Shown in pieces: positions 32,306-43,700 of a stretch of DNA of 64,000 nt (the first letter of the stretch is position 1; each line of letters starts with the position of its first letter). This DNA is from Schistosoma mansoni (taxonomy: Eukaryota > Platyhelminthes > Trematoda > Strigeidida > Schistosomatidae), in assembly GCF_000237925.1 (NCBI RefSeq), contig NC_031502.1, forward strand, positions 58,153,943 through 58,217,942. The letters are read 5' to 3'. The translations under genes and the position numbers were made by a program. The notes below the pieces were generated by a model. That model saw nothing but the letters and a program-made list of their open reading frames with translations, had not been told where the DNA came from and searched no databases.

Positions 32306-35300
32306 TAACTCCGCCTGTAGCTCCTCCAGGGGCTACTGCCGGTCCCAAGCCCGGGTAAAGCAGGAGGGTTGGGCATGGGGTTGGCGACCCCATCCCGTAG
32401 AAAATCAACTCGCTAAAAAAACGCTAACCAGAATAAATCATTCAAACCATTCAAACTCTGCCCTGGGAGTAGAAGGAAAAATGACGTCTCACGATGAAAG
32501 CCGAGTTCCTTCGGAAGTCATGAGGCCGATGCACCTTCTTACAACCAGAGCGACAATTTTTATAGGTACATGGAATGTCCGAACAATGTGGGAGACCGGA
32601 AGAGTCTTCCAAATTTCTGCGGAAATGAGGAAATACAACCTGGAAGTGCTTAGAATCAGTGAAACACATTGGACGCAGGTTGGACAACAACGACTGTCTT
32701 CAGGGGAACTTCTGTTATACTCCGGTCATGAAGAAGAAAATGCCCCACATACACAAGGAGTGGCACTGATGCTGTCTAGAAAAGCACAAAATGCACTTAT
32801 AGGATGGGAATCTCATGGACCGAGGATCATCAAAGCCTCCTTCAAAACAAAGAGAGAGGGCATTACAATGAACATCATCCAATGCTATGCGCCGACCAAC
32901 GACTACGATGAAGACGCTAAAAACCAATTCTACGATAGGCTGCAGTCAATCTTCGGGAAGTGCCCAACCAAGGACCTGACCATTCTAATGGGAGATTTCA
33001 ATGCCAAGGTTGGAAAGGACAACACTGGATACGAAGACGTCATGGGACAACATGGACTGGGAGGAAGGAACGAAAACGGTGAGAGATTTGCAAACCTATG
33101 TGCCTTCAATAAACTGGTCATAGGTGGCACCATATTCCCACACAAAAACATACACAAAGCCACTTGGATTTCACCGGATCACACTACACAAAATCAAATC
33201 GACCATGTCTGCATCAACAAAAAGTTCAGGAGGACGATGGAGGATGTGAGAACCAGAAGAGGAGCTGATGTAGCATCCGATCACCATTTGCTGGTCGCCA
33301 AGATGAAACTAAAACTCAAGAAGCACTGGACAATGGCGCGGACAACATCACAAAAGTTTAACACGGCCTTTCTTCGAGATGCTGACAAACTCAACGAATT
33401 TAACATAGCCCTCAGCAACAGGTTCCAGGCCTTTCATGACCTACTCAATGGAGAGGGAACCACCATAGAGAGCAGCTGGAAAGGTATCAAGGAGGCAATC
33501 GTTTCAACATGTCAGGAGGTTCTGGGCCAAAAGAAGCACCATCACAAGGAATGGATCACTGTTGGTACACTGGATAAAATTGAAGCAAGGAGGAACAAGA
33601 AGGTAGCAATCAATATCAGCCGAACAAGAGCAGAAAAAGTCAAGGCACAAGCCGAATACACAGAGGCAAACAAGCAAGTGAAGAGGAGCATCAGGACCGA
33701 CAAACGTAAATATGTGGAAGATTTAGCGACGACAGCGGAAAAGGCTGCAAGAGAGGGAAACATGAGACAACTGTATGATACAACAAAGAAACTTGCTGGA
33801 AATTACCGTCAACCAGAAAGACCAGTGAAAAACAAGGAAGGAAAAGTAATCAACGATATTGAAGAACAACGAAACAGGTGGGTAGAACACTTCAAGGAAC
33901 TCTTGAATCGACCAGCTCCACTGAACCCACCCAACATCGAAGCAGCACCCACAGACCTCCCAATCGATGTTGGCCCACCAACAATTGAAGAGATCAGCAT
34001 GGCCATTGGACAAATCAGGAGTGGCAAAGCAGCGAGACCAGACAACATCCCGGCAGAGGCACTGAAAGCAAATGTAACAGCAACTGCCAAGATACTCCAC
34101 ATCCTCTTCAGTAAGATTTGGGACGAAGAACATGTACCAACAGACTGGAAGAAAGGACTTCTCATCAAGATACCAAAGAAAGGCGATCTGAGCAAGTGCG
34201 ACAACTACAGGGGCATCACTCTCCTCTCAATACCAGGAAAAGTCTTCAACAGAGTATTGTTAAACAGGATGAAGGATTCCGTGGACGCCCAACTTCGAGA
34301 TAAACAAGTTGGATTTCGTAAGGATAGATCGTGCACAGATCAAATCGCAACTCTACGTATCATTGTGGAACAATCAATCGAATGGAATTCATCACTCTAC
34401 ATCAACTTCATCGACTACGAGAAGGCATTTGATAGCGTGGACAGGACGACACTATGGAAGCTTCTTCGACACTACGGCGTGCCTGAGAAGATAGTCAATA
34501 TCATACGGAACTCCTATGATGGACTAAACTGCCAAATCGTCCACGGAGGACAACTCACCGACTCGTTCGAGGTAAAGACCGGTGTTAGGCAAGGTTGCCT
34601 ACTCTCACCCTTTCTCTTTCTCCTGGTGATCGACTGGATTATGAAGACGTCAACATCTGGAGGAATGCACGGGATACAGTGGACAGGCAGGATGCAGCTT
34701 GACGATTTAGACTTCGCGGATGATCTGGCTCTTCTATCACAAACGCAACAACAAATGCAGGAGAAAACGACCAGTGTAGCAGCAGCCTCAGCAGCAGTAG
34801 GTCTCAATATAAACAAAGGGAAAAGCAAGACTCTCCGATACAATACAATATGCACCAATCCAATTACACTTGACGGAGAAGCTTTGGAGGATGTGGAAAC
34901 CTTTACATATCTGGGCAGCATCATTGATGAACACGGTGGATCAGATGCAGATGTGAGGGCGCGGATCGGCAAAGCAAGAGCAGCATACCTACAACTGAAA
35001 AACATCTGGAGCTCAAAACAATTGTCAAAAAAACACCAAGGTTAGAATTTTCAATACAAATGTCAAGACAGTTCTTCTGTATGGGGCAGAGACGTGGAGA
35101 ACTACGAAAGCCATTATCCAGAAGATACAAGTGTTTATTAACAGCTGTCTACGCAAGATACTTCGGATCAGAAGGCCAGACACTATCAGCAACAAGTTAC
35201 TGTGAGAGGCAACAAACCAGATTCCAGCGGAGGAAGAAATCAGGAAGAAGCGCTGGAAGTGGATTGGGCACACTTTGAGGAAATCACCCAATTGTGTCAC

Positions 35301-35508
35301 AAGACAAGCCCTCACATGGAATCCTGAAGGTCGAAGGAGAAGAGGAAGACCAAAGAACACATTACGCCGAGAAATAGAGACAGACATGAGAAGAAAGGAC
35401 AAGAACTGAAAAGAACTAGAAAAGAAGGCCCAGGACAGAGTGGGTTGGAGAAAGCTGGTCGGCGGCCTATGCTCCATTGGGAGTAACAGGCGTAAGTAAG
35501 TAAGTAAG
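32306..35508 (+). mobile_element. Near-complete SR2-like RTE LINE with TSD
   Basis: 3203 bp, from 'taactccgcctgtagctcc' to '(taag)n'. A perfect 12-bp target duplication 'tgatgctcccag' (32294-32305, 35509-35520) bounds it. It carries a 5' structured leader (32306-32480), one ORF with apurinic endonuclease and reverse transcriptase, and the RTE-type short tandem-repeat tail. It sits in an older CR1-like fragment. The long uninterrupted ORF and perfect TSD mark it as one of the youngest insertions here. Confidence 0.93.
32481..35045 (+). CDS. RTE ORF2: endonuclease-reverse transcriptase, 3' frameshift
   Basis: Encodes the enzyme for target-primed reverse transcription. I take the ATG at 32481 ('MTSHDESRVPSEV') because the frame's upstream ATG (32271) lies outside the element; the real initiation site is unproven. 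Endonuclease motifs in order: 'FIGTWNVRTM', 'ISETHW' (catalytic Glu), 'LTILMGDFNAKVG', 'SDHHLLVAKM' (Asp-His). RT motifs: 'NYRGITLLSIPGK', 'FRKDRSCTDQI', 'FIDYEKAFDSVDR' (motif A), '[13 protein letters not shown]' (motif B), 'LDFADDLALLS' (motif C, catalytic Asp pair) and 'TYLGSIIDEHGG'. An extra base in the A7 run at 35027-35033 shifts the frame and stops it at 35045; in the resumed frame two further stops occur (TGA at 35203 and 35407) before the end. The N-terminal ~90% is intact, the C-terminal ~150 codons are broken, so this copy is probably not autonomous. Confidence 0.92.
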   Translation: MTSHDESRVPSEVMRPMHLLTTRATIFIGTWNVRTMWETGRVFQISAEMRKYNLEVLRISETHWTQVGQQRLSSGELLLYSGHEEENAPHTQGVALMLSRKAQNALIGWESHGPRIIKASFKTKREGITMNIIQCYAPTNDYDEDAKNQFYDRLQSIFGKCPTKDLTILMGDFNAKVGKDNTGYEDVMGQHGLGGRNENGERFANLCAFNKLVIGGTIFPHKNIHKATWISPDHTTQNQIDHVCINKKFRRTMEDVRTRRGADVASDHHLLVAKMKLKLKKHWTMARTTSQKFNTAFLRDADKLNEFNIALSNRFQAFHDLLNGEGTTIESSWKGIKEAIVSTCQEVLGQKKHHHKEWITVGTLDKIEARRNKKVAINISRTRAEKVKAQAEYTEANKQVKRSIRTDKRKYVEDLATTAEKAAREGNMRQLYDTTKKLAGNYRQPERPVKNKEGKVINDIEEQRNRWVEHFKELLNRPAPLNPPNIEAAPTDLPIDVGPPTIEEISMAIGQIRSGKAARPDNIPAEALKANVTATAKILHILFSKIWDEEHVPTDWKKGLLIKIPKKGDLSKCDNYRGITLLSIPGKVFNRVLLNRMKDSVDAQLRDKQVGFRKDRSCTDQIATLRIIVEQSIEWNSSLYINFIDYEKAFDSVDRTTLWKLLRHYGVPEKIVNIIRNSYDGLNCQIVHGGQLTDSFEVKTGVRQGCLLSPFLFLLVIDWIMKTSTSGGMHGIQWTGRMQLDDLDFADDLALLSQTQQQMQEKTTSVAAASAAVGLNINKGKSKTLRYNTICTNPITLDGEALEDVETFTYLGSIIDEHGGSDADVRARIGKARAAYLQLKNIWSSKQLSKKHQG

Positions 35509-35520
35509 TGATGCTCCCAG

Positions 35521-35640
35521 TCCATGCAATTTGTTTCCTAGACAATAAGGTTTTGTATATAAAACTCCTAAAGAGAAATACTTACTTCTACAGGACCTGG
35601 CAGAATTCGCTATCGAGACCTGACTACTCGAAAGTCCAAT
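35521..35640 (-). repeat. Remainder of interrupted CR1-like fragment
   Basis: 'tccatgcaatttgtttcc' continues the sequence cut at 32293 and loosely follows the CR1-like copy's 'gggcattggtataacagatc'. Too decayed for coding statements. Confidence 0.45.
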
Positions 35641-36550
35641 AGGTAAAAATTTCTTCACCATTTTATCGACGCGCCGCTAGTTCGAGAGTCCCACCTCCAC
35701 TTCCTATCTACCTTCAAGAGACATCTCAAGTCCTACTCGATGGTCGGTGTTACTTTGTCCTCGAGCACTAGTTAAGAAACAATTCCGATAGTTCTCCAAC
35801 CTTTTTAATAGCATTGATATACAAACCCATTTGTTAACTTATTGGTGTGTCTGCATGAATTATCTGCCATAAATGTTCACTCACTTTATAGATTTCACAA
35901 TCTTTATTGGGTATTATCTATAAACACATATTTTAAATTATTTATGATAACTGTAAGAATGACGCGCACCTATAATGTGCATTATTGATAACAATATAAC
36001 TCATATTATTATATACACAAACTCGCTCTCCCCCTTGTTTCTATAACTAGTATGTCTTATTACATATCAGTCTACTGGAGTAACTTGTCACAGCAAATCC
36101 TTCAGTATTTGCAACACATTTGTCTTGCCTGCAAACTGGCATGTCTCGTGTAATATATTTTCATATAGAAAAAGTTACTAATGTAAAATGGCTGGACTGA
36201 TTAGTGAACCAAACCTCAGTACTACCGGCAGAAACAAATTTGTCATCGATTCTATATCAACTTAAAATAATAAAAATTTATGGACTGTTTTTTGTTCTGA
36301 GCATATGTTACTGCAAAAATGTATTAAAATTTCTTAAACACAGTTTACACTACGTAATTATGTGCATAAATACTAAATATTCACTACAACAGTGCATGTG
36401 TTTTAACAGTAATGGCCATCATAGGTTTGTAGTTGTGAACTTGACGTTAAATGTAACTTTATTAACAGCTCAACTGCTGCAGAACAAACATTCCGATAAA
36501 ATTATCTATTCTTTTGTGTTAGTATGTCTGTAATTCATTCAATCAAATGC
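35641..36550. repeat. Unclassified; contains a 3' piece of a (TAA)n-tailed repeat
   Basis: 'tcttgcctgcaaactggcat' near 36112 matches the reverse of 46668-46695 ('gccggtttacaggcaaga'), so the two sites share a repeat. The 109-codon ORF at 36204-36533 has no recognisable domain and is not called. Confidence 0.35.
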
Positions 36551-36559
36551 TGTGCATCT

Positions 36560-36815
36560 GACTGTGACCAAAAACCACTCACATACAAATCAACATCAGT
36601 TGTAAAACATTTGCTTGACAGTAAGAGAATGTAGGGGTAGTGAAATGCCACTGAGCCCTGGTCAAATTATCCAGCAGTTGGGACACTGAATGTCGAATAA
36701 ATCATCAGTCCCCGTTAAAGTCAAGGACGACAAACGCGCATCAATTAATCGTACGCCATGGACTGGCCCATGTGATGGTGGTCTCGCTAATAATAATAAT
36801 AATAATATATTCTGA
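36560..36815 (+). repeat. Repeat segment with (TAA)n tail
   Basis: Higher-GC block ('ccactgagccctggtcaaat', 'acgccatggactggcccatg') ending in (TAA)n at 36786-36809, the form of a LINE/SINE 3' end. Family not identified. Confidence 0.4.
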
Positions 36816-37870
36816 AAATAATATTTATAATATATTTATAACATCTCTGTACTCATTCTTATTAATATATTTACGTAATCACTCCCTTTGTGTTATACAG
36901 TCTTCGAAGCAGCCATAGTACTTTAATACGTCGAGGGTATAATACGCGTTAGATGCTGACTGTGAGGTGTGACTTCGAAGTTAGATGGTTTATCACACCG
37001 TTCCCGTCTAACTCGAGTAGGCCTCCAATCATTCGACGTAGATCAATGCTGATGGTCTACAAGAACATTTGTTAATATTGAAGTTTTATTGTGATTACTG
37101 ACAGTAGGGGCGTGATTTTCATTTGAGGCTGCCGTCAACCACAGTTAAAGAGTTTATTCAAGACGTACTAACGACTCAAGATGAAAACAATACACAGAAA
37201 TATATCACATAAGAAGCAAATACTGTATCAGGAGATTCAAACAAGCGTGGGACGTAGGGAAACGCGCACAAACGTGTCCTTTTTCGCCGTCATGAGGAAA
37301 TAATGTGAAATTTCTCCTTTTTTACTCTATGTTTAGAATGTTGTCGAATTATCTACTTTTCGCCTAAAAAAGCCCTTGAAAGATACACTTATTTAGATTC
37401 AGCATATCACATGGAATAGAGAAAGTCAGTGCGTTGTAAAAAACAGCTTTTAAAAAAATTAAGCCAAACATAAATATGAATTTCCTTGTCACTATTCCAG
37501 ATCAGAATAATCCTCCTGTGAGCATAAACATTTATATTGTTGTCTAACTGCCATATTTTGTTAAACAACTATCAGAAAAGAAGAAACTTTTTACTTCGCA
37601 TGCTGCCATTAAACCTTTACTTCTGAAGCGCTCTGTATAGCGGCATTGAGCCCTAGCCATACAATCCTCAAAGCTAAACAGGAGACAACTGGGAAAGTGG
37701 ATATTCAACATTTAGCGCGGAGAAAAAACCAACGATGAAGAAAGTCGGAAGAATTCAATTTAATTCATCAGAAAGCATGGCTCAGCCTTGCAGGCGTGGT
37801 CATTTTTGTGTAAGTCATCTCTTTTATTCATATTAAATATGTTGTCCCTTCACCAGCCTTAAGGTGTTTT
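36816..37870. other. No gene recognised
   Basis: No supported ORF. A GC-richer patch at 36900-37060 ('atacgtcgagggtataatac') has no match inside the window. Confidence 0.35.
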
Positions 37871-37879
37871 CCATTATAT

Positions 37880-38160
37880 ATTGGTAATGATTACGATAGG
37901 ACAAGTCAGTGTAGAAAATGATGTGGCTCCCTCGTAGTATCTTATGGATTAGGTTTTCACATCATGAAAAATCTGCAATTTTAGGATTAGGTCTATTATT
38001 AGAGCAGTACTTATAACAATGTAGACTATAATCCTATAACTTACTCGGCCGCTAACACACTACCAACGAGCCTTAGTGTGGATTTTGAGGACAACACATC
38101 CAATTGTGTCGAACGCATTTATTATTATTCAATAAAATTACTGTACTGACCAGTTAACAG
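37880..38160 (+). repeat. Dispersed repeat G, copy 1
   Basis: Shares 'ggacaagtcagtgtagaaaa' with 45060 and 'gattaggtctattattagag...actataatcctata' with 49250. A low-identity, old family; nature unknown. Confidence 0.4.
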
Positions 38161-38252
38161 GAATAGATTTATAGTATACATCGTTAATTGAAACCCATAT
38201 GCTCATGAGTAACTACCGAGAACACAAATTACCTTGTCACTAGAAGAGAGTG

Positions 38253-38569
38253 CAGCAATTTGGAAGACTCTTCCGGTCTCCCACATTGTTCGGACATTCC
38301 ATGTACCTATAAAAATTGTCGCTCTGGTTGTAAGGAGGTGCATCGGCCCCATGACTTCCGAAGGAACTCGGCTTTCATCATGAGACGTCATAATTATTCC
38401 TTCTACTCCCAGGGCAGAGTTCGAATGGTTTGAATGATTTATTCTGGTTAGCGTTTTTTTAGCGAGTTGATTTTCTACGGGATGGGGTCGCCAACCCCAT
38501 GCCCAACCCTCCTGCTTTACCCGGGCTTGGGACCGGCAGTAACCCCCAGAGGAGCTACAGGCGGAGTTA
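38253..38569 (-). mobile_element. Solo 5' end of SR2-like RTE, 317 bp, with TSD
   Basis: Minus-strand copy beginning at the element's 5' terminus (38569) and running through the structured leader, the ORF start ('MTSHDESRVPSEVMGPMHLL') and the first endonuclease residues ('FIGTWNVRTMWETGRVFQI'), then stopping. A 13-bp direct repeat 'ctagaagagagtg' (38240-38252, 38570-38582) bounds it. All of the RT and the LINE 3' end are missing, the reverse of ordinary 5' truncation. Confidence 0.88.
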
Positions 38570-38582
38570 CTAGAAGAGAGTG

Positions 38583-40330
38583 GTTCTGTGAAATGATGAC
38601 GTGGGTTGGTGGATGCCCTAACCTTAGTCAACCCCTTTTCCCCCATATCAGTAACTATCCTAGATTTACCGTGTAATGGTATTACATTACCAGGTCCGAA
38701 TTAAATTGATCTAGTGTTCCAGGGTCACTATTTGTTCCTTATAGTCAAACCTTACGGAGGTCTGTACAGTGGTTGTCAGAATGATAGTTCCAAGCCTACC
38801 ACAGGAAGAGATCTTTTCCGCATAGCCTCGGGCCATTTGCTTTGCTGCAGCCTAGGCACTATGCTCCGATTTACTAATTTGTTTCATACCAGACTTAAAT
38901 GGAGATGAGAATAAAGAATCTCGAGCTCCATGTGAGCGAACGTCATCAGAAAGATGCTTCAGTGAATATACGTGATAACTTATTTTCTGGTCCATAACAC
39001 TACTTATATTCCGCAAAAATGTTTATTAAATCACTCCTAACAAAACCGGTTGCGCTACTTTGTGATCGGCGATGCACAAAAATTATGCAACCAATGCTAA
39101 ACGCTTGGAATTTAAATACAACGGTAGCGGCAAAGAATGTTTGAGGATGATAGAGCCCAGATAGAGAAGGAACGGTCGACTTTCTGTCTCTTTGCATACT
39201 GTGACAAAGTTTAGTGAACGACATTTAAACTGAAAGTTTGAACACAACTTGAGAATAACCTACTTATGTCCATAATCGCAGATTGGTTCATGTTCCCAAG
39301 TCTTTTGAGAGAGAAATCAATCTGTAGATTGATAAGTTTCTTCATCTCACCTAAGTATACCGTGAATCTAAAAAGAATCTTCAAATAGTGTTGATTCCAA
39401 GTGTCTGAAAATTAGAATGGCCCTGACGGTGAGTTGTTTGAATCTGCTGATAAAAGATGTCATCAGTTCGTGATGCATATTCATCATTTGGAAACGCCAT
39501 CCTTCCTCCAAGGAGATGTATTTTGTTAGATCCAGCCAACTTAGTATCCCCTCCATAAACACCTATAATGAACAACACTAAACCTTGGGGCAACGTTACG
39601 TCCCAATATGCCCCATAACTGTTGATTATTTGAAATGGAAGGTCTGTCCACAATAATATGTAAGTTCAAGGTATCATAATTGAGAGTATCCAACAAAACT
39701 TCAATATATCTAACCAGATTAACTACCAATTCTAGATGGTAGTAAACACCGATACTGGTGTACTTATGTTGAAGGCTTAGGCACATTCGTAGGATCCCTT
39801 TAAAGCTCCTAGGTAAATTCGGGATCAGATCTCAAACGCACTTATCTTACGATCAGCATCTCCGATCGCCTGACAGCTGCATGTTATCAGTTTCATCAGT
39901 GAAACATATGGTTGTACTAACGACAGAAACAAGCAGTAATTCCATTACAATCAATTAAGGACAAGATTTTCAATATGGCTACCACCAAAAAGGGGTTAAT
40001 TAAAGCAAAAGTGAACAGTAGTCAGGACCCTGACGAAATTTAGGAGTTGACCAGGCCCTGTAAACTTTGAGTGATACGGTAATAACAATAATTGCAAATA
40101 AATAAGGAAAAGCAAAATGTGAGTGGAAGGAAGAAGAGAATAATCATGGGAAAGGGAACGCACGAATTTTCCCCCGCATATCCTTGAAGGCACATGTGAA
40201 TGGAGTCCAAGCACTTTTTTTCACTCCATAGCCTGAAAAACTCTACTTGCCGGGCACACACCACACTCATCGTATCGTCTCTCCATATAAAATCCAGTAC
40301 CTGCAAACGCATCAGTACTAAGCGCTCTGC
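38583..40330. other. No gene identified; multi-frame ORF patch at 39370-39790 (minus)
   Basis: Between 39790 and 39370 the minus strand is open in three frames in succession ('LNYDTLNLHIIVDRPSISNN', 'GAYWDVTLPQGLVLFIIGVY', 'WLDLTKYISLEEGWRFQMM'), the look of a frame-shifted pseudogene or retrocopy. I could not name the parent protein and no splice sites support exons. The rest of the interval shows nothing. Confidence 0.3.
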
Positions 40331-40334
40331 CTGA

Positions 40335-40745
40335 AACTAATGGCGTCTCCTCAACCCTACAGACGGCTGGTCATACCATAAGGGATTGCATAATAAATGC
40401 AATGAGACAGTCAAATGGCTGAGAATAACTCCCTGATCTTGTCTTCTTAAGTTTATGGTGAAGATGCTACAGGAATTATAGTTTGACAACACTTTACCAG
40501 CAACACCTTCTATTATGAATCGTGCCCACCCAGTGAAATCAAAAGACAGGAGCGAGGAGGTTCGAAGATAGATCTGATAACTTATCAATATATTGAGAAG
40601 TGACTGATTTAAACTGGCTAGTGATCGCGGGAAAAGCTGAGCACGGCGTTCCCACTCGTGATCTAGTGCGGATGCATGACCGAGCACCTTCAGCTAGGTG
40701 AGTCTGTTGAAACCAATGTCGTCAGCATCCTATTTTGAACACTTA
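40335..40745 (-). repeat. Dispersed repeat D, copy 2
   Basis: Closely matches 47490-47835 in reverse, including an open stretch 'MLGHASALDHEWERRAQL' and 'TSSLLSFDFTGWARFII'. It lies just beyond the 3' end of the CR1-like LINE, with copy 3 (opposite orientation) just beyond its 5' end. Confidence 0.75.
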
Positions 40746-40888
40746 CAGAGCTATTTATTTTTGGGATTTATATACCGCTACAATGGAAAATAACTGAGCT
40801 ATGAATAGATGACTGTGATAAATGGTGTTACTCTTTTCATTCAGTTTCAGTTTCAGTTTGGAAAGGACAGGAGGCTTGATGGCCTGTG

Positions 40889-42850
40889 TTAGTCCTGGCA
40901 ATGATGGTCTCTCAGCTGATCCAACTTTCTTTTGAAGGAGTCGACGGATGGAGCCTCAACCACTTGCTGAGGTAAGGAATTCCACTCGTTGATTATTCGA
41001 TGGGAAAGTCGGTAGTCAGCTGACAAGTAATTCGTTCTGGGCTTGTGAACTTTTTTGGAGTGTCCTCGTAGATTTTCTGTTTTGGAAGACAAGAAAAATG
41101 AGGGCATATCAGGTGCAAATTTGTCATTAAGCAATTTTAAAACTGTAATCAAGTCGCCTCTGATTCTTCGATATGACAGCGGGAATAGGTTTAGCTTGGT
41201 CAGTCTAGTACCATACGGGAGCTTCGCTATTCCGGGAATCAGCCTATTTGCTGTTCTCTGAACCCTTTCCAAGAGTTCACTGTCTTTTTTTAGGCAGGGG
41301 CTAGCTGCTTGTATGCAGTACTCAAGTTTAGAACGTACGAACACTGTATACAAAGTCAGGAACGTTTTAGCGTCGAGATGCCTAAAAGCCCTGCGTATGG
41401 ACCATAAAGTCCTAAAACCTTTGGCGGCTATTGCACGGCAGTGTGCAGTAGTCTTTAAGTCTTGGCTAACGATGACGCCTAAGTCATTGTGTGCCTGGAC
41501 AATAGGTAACTCAGTGTTATTCATCGTGTATGTATCTGTACCCTGGTGGCCAATATGCATCACAATACACTTGGAAGTGTTTATCGGCAATTGCCAGGTT
41601 TGGGACCATTCAGATAATCTCTCCAGGTCATTTTGAAGTTCTAAGCTATCGTCCTTGCTTTGTATCACTCTCCATATCTTGACATCGTCAGCATAGAGTA
41701 AGACCGATGACGATAGTAGACGAGGGAGGTCATTTACGTACAGGAGGAATAACACTGGCCCCATAACTGTACCCTGGGGGACTCCACTAAGCACAGTTTC
41801 CCAGCTAGACAACTTGGAGTTCACCCTTACTCTTTGTTGACGCCCAACTAGGAAGTCTTTTATCCACATCAATAGATTGCCTTCAATCCCGACATTCCTT
41901 AGCTTATATAACAGCCGGTTATGCGGAACTTTGTAGAAAGGTTTGCTGAAATCGATGTAAGCCACGTCTATATGTAACTTTTGGTCCTTAAGAGCGCATC
42001 AGCTTTCACGAGCGACTAATAAGTTTGTGAGACAAGAGTAACCTGTTCTAAAGCCATGCTGCTTTTTGGAGAGGATCCGGTTTTCATCGAGATACTTTAA
42101 CAGCCCCTTCCGAATAATCTTTTCTAAGATTTTAACAACCACACTAATTAGGCTAATTGGTCGGTAATTCTCAGGCTTATGTTTTGTACCTGTTTTGAAG
42201 ACTGGATTTACTATGGCGTTCTTCCAGTCTTTTGGTAGACGACCCTGGGTTACGGATAGATTAAAACATACACTTAAAGGGTTCGCAACAAAGTTAGCTA
42301 ATTCTTTTAGTAACCTAGGATGCAGTTCATCGGGTCCAGTGGATTTACCTATGTCAAGCTTAACTAGCAGACCAAAGACATCAAGTTCTTTAATGGTCAC
42401 GCTGTCCAGTGCTTGTGTGGGTGGATTTTCATGGACTGGTGAGAAGGGCGTTTCTATGTATACATCGCTAAAGTATTTAGAGAATACTTGAGCTTTGCCA
42501 AAGTCGTCCTCCACTAGTGATGAGGCAGTACTGTCTCCCCATAGTGAAGGAACATTTCTTCTTTTTGTCCTTTGGTTTATATACGAATAAAAGCGTTTAG
42601 GGCATTCTATGGATTCCCTAACGATTTTCTCTTCGTACAGCTTTCTGGCCTTACGGAGGGTCGAGGCACAGGTATTTCGAGCTTTTTGATACTGAGATTT
42701 TGCCTCGTCAGTCCCCAGTAACCTAAATCTGTCCCACATTTTCCTTCTTTTACGGAGAAGGATGCGAACCTCCCCACTGAACCACGGTGGGGAGTTTCTC
42801 GGCCCCTTAGGTGTAGTCCAAGGGATGTGGGGGCGGTAACTTTTAAGTAT
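40889..42850 (-). pseudogene. CR1-like ORF2, reverse transcriptase part (in-frame stop)
   Basis: Reads from the shift near 42840 to the stop at 40889. RT motifs: 'GPDELHPRLLKELAN', 'PENYRPISLISVV', 'SKKQHGFRTGYSC', 'AYIDFSKPFYKVPH' (motif A; the usual AFD is PFY, though the catalytic first Asp is kept), 'SGVPQGTVMGPVLFLLYVND' (B), 'LLYADDVKIWRV' (C), then a long C-terminal domain with 'SKLEYCIQAASP' and 'RLSHRIINEWNSLPQQVV'. A TGA at 42001-41999, where related copies are expected to have Trp, splits the frame. Confidence 0.88.
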
Positions 42851-43700
42851 AAATTCCGGAATACGTCCCAAGCCGTTTCGATTGATGACTCTGGGTCTAT
42901 TTTCCAATCTATTGATGATACTGATTTCATGATGTCTGGTATGTTTGCTTTCCAGACGTTAGGTCTGGATTGAGCTGAGGCGTGCTCGTGATCGACAGTT
43001 ATATGGAAGTCAAAGCTTAAAACTGCATGATCACATTTGCCTAGGGGTGGCATGTAATCCAGGTTTGCAACGTCATCCTCATAATAAGTCAATATAAGAT
43101 CTAGTAAGGATGATGCAGAACCCGGGTCGTACCTAGTTGCTTCCTTCACGTGTTGCACTAGGGCACATGTGATTACCGCATCAACTAGTTCCTGTTCGAA
43201 GGAATTTGCTGACGATTCAGTCCGCAAATTTCCCCAGTCCACCATGGGTGCATTAAAGTCCCCTAGGATCAGACATCGATCACTTCGTGATAAAGTGTTG
43301 AGACTGCTTAGCAGGACCTCGTTTACCTCACAGCTTGGACTGCGATAGATCAAACTAAGCAGCAACTCTTGTCCCCTACATTTCAGGCGGCAGCTAACTA
43401 ATTCATACGTCCCACTCTCATGGGATACACTATCGATAATGGTGAATGGAATAGCATTCCTAATGAATAGAGCTACTCCCCCTCCTTTAGGCGTTTGTAT
43501 TCTGTCGGCCCTTACTAATGTAAAACCCTCGAAATCAAGTTCCCTACTATCTATAGACGGCGTCAGCCATGTTTCTGTGACTGCGATTATGTCTGGCCTA
43601 GTTGAGTCAGTCTGTACACCTAGTTCCGGTAGCTTATTGAGTAAGCTCCGGGCATTGGTATAACAGATCCGAAGCCTATTTAGGTGGCTTCACCCAGAGT
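42840..43700 (-). pseudogene. CR1-like ORF2, endonuclease part (frameshift at end)
   Basis: Apurinic-type endonuclease: 'ICYTNARSLLNKLPELG', 'IIAVTETWLTPS' (catalytic Glu), 'LILGDFNAPMVDWGNL', 'ASSLLDLILTYYEDDVANLD', 'GKCDHAVLSF' (Asp-His). The frame is open upstream into the ORF1 stop region, so the start is not fixed. A one-base shift near 42840 moves into the RT frame. Confidence 0.87.

Noticed and set aside
32451-35545. Numerous 60-166 codon ORFs antisense or out of frame within the SR2-like element
   Set aside because: All overlap the 32481-35045 RT/endonuclease frame or its shifted continuation and show no domain of their own.
36204-36533. 109-codon ORF
   Set aside because: Low-complexity composition, no domain, no splice support; probably a chance ORF in repeat sequence.
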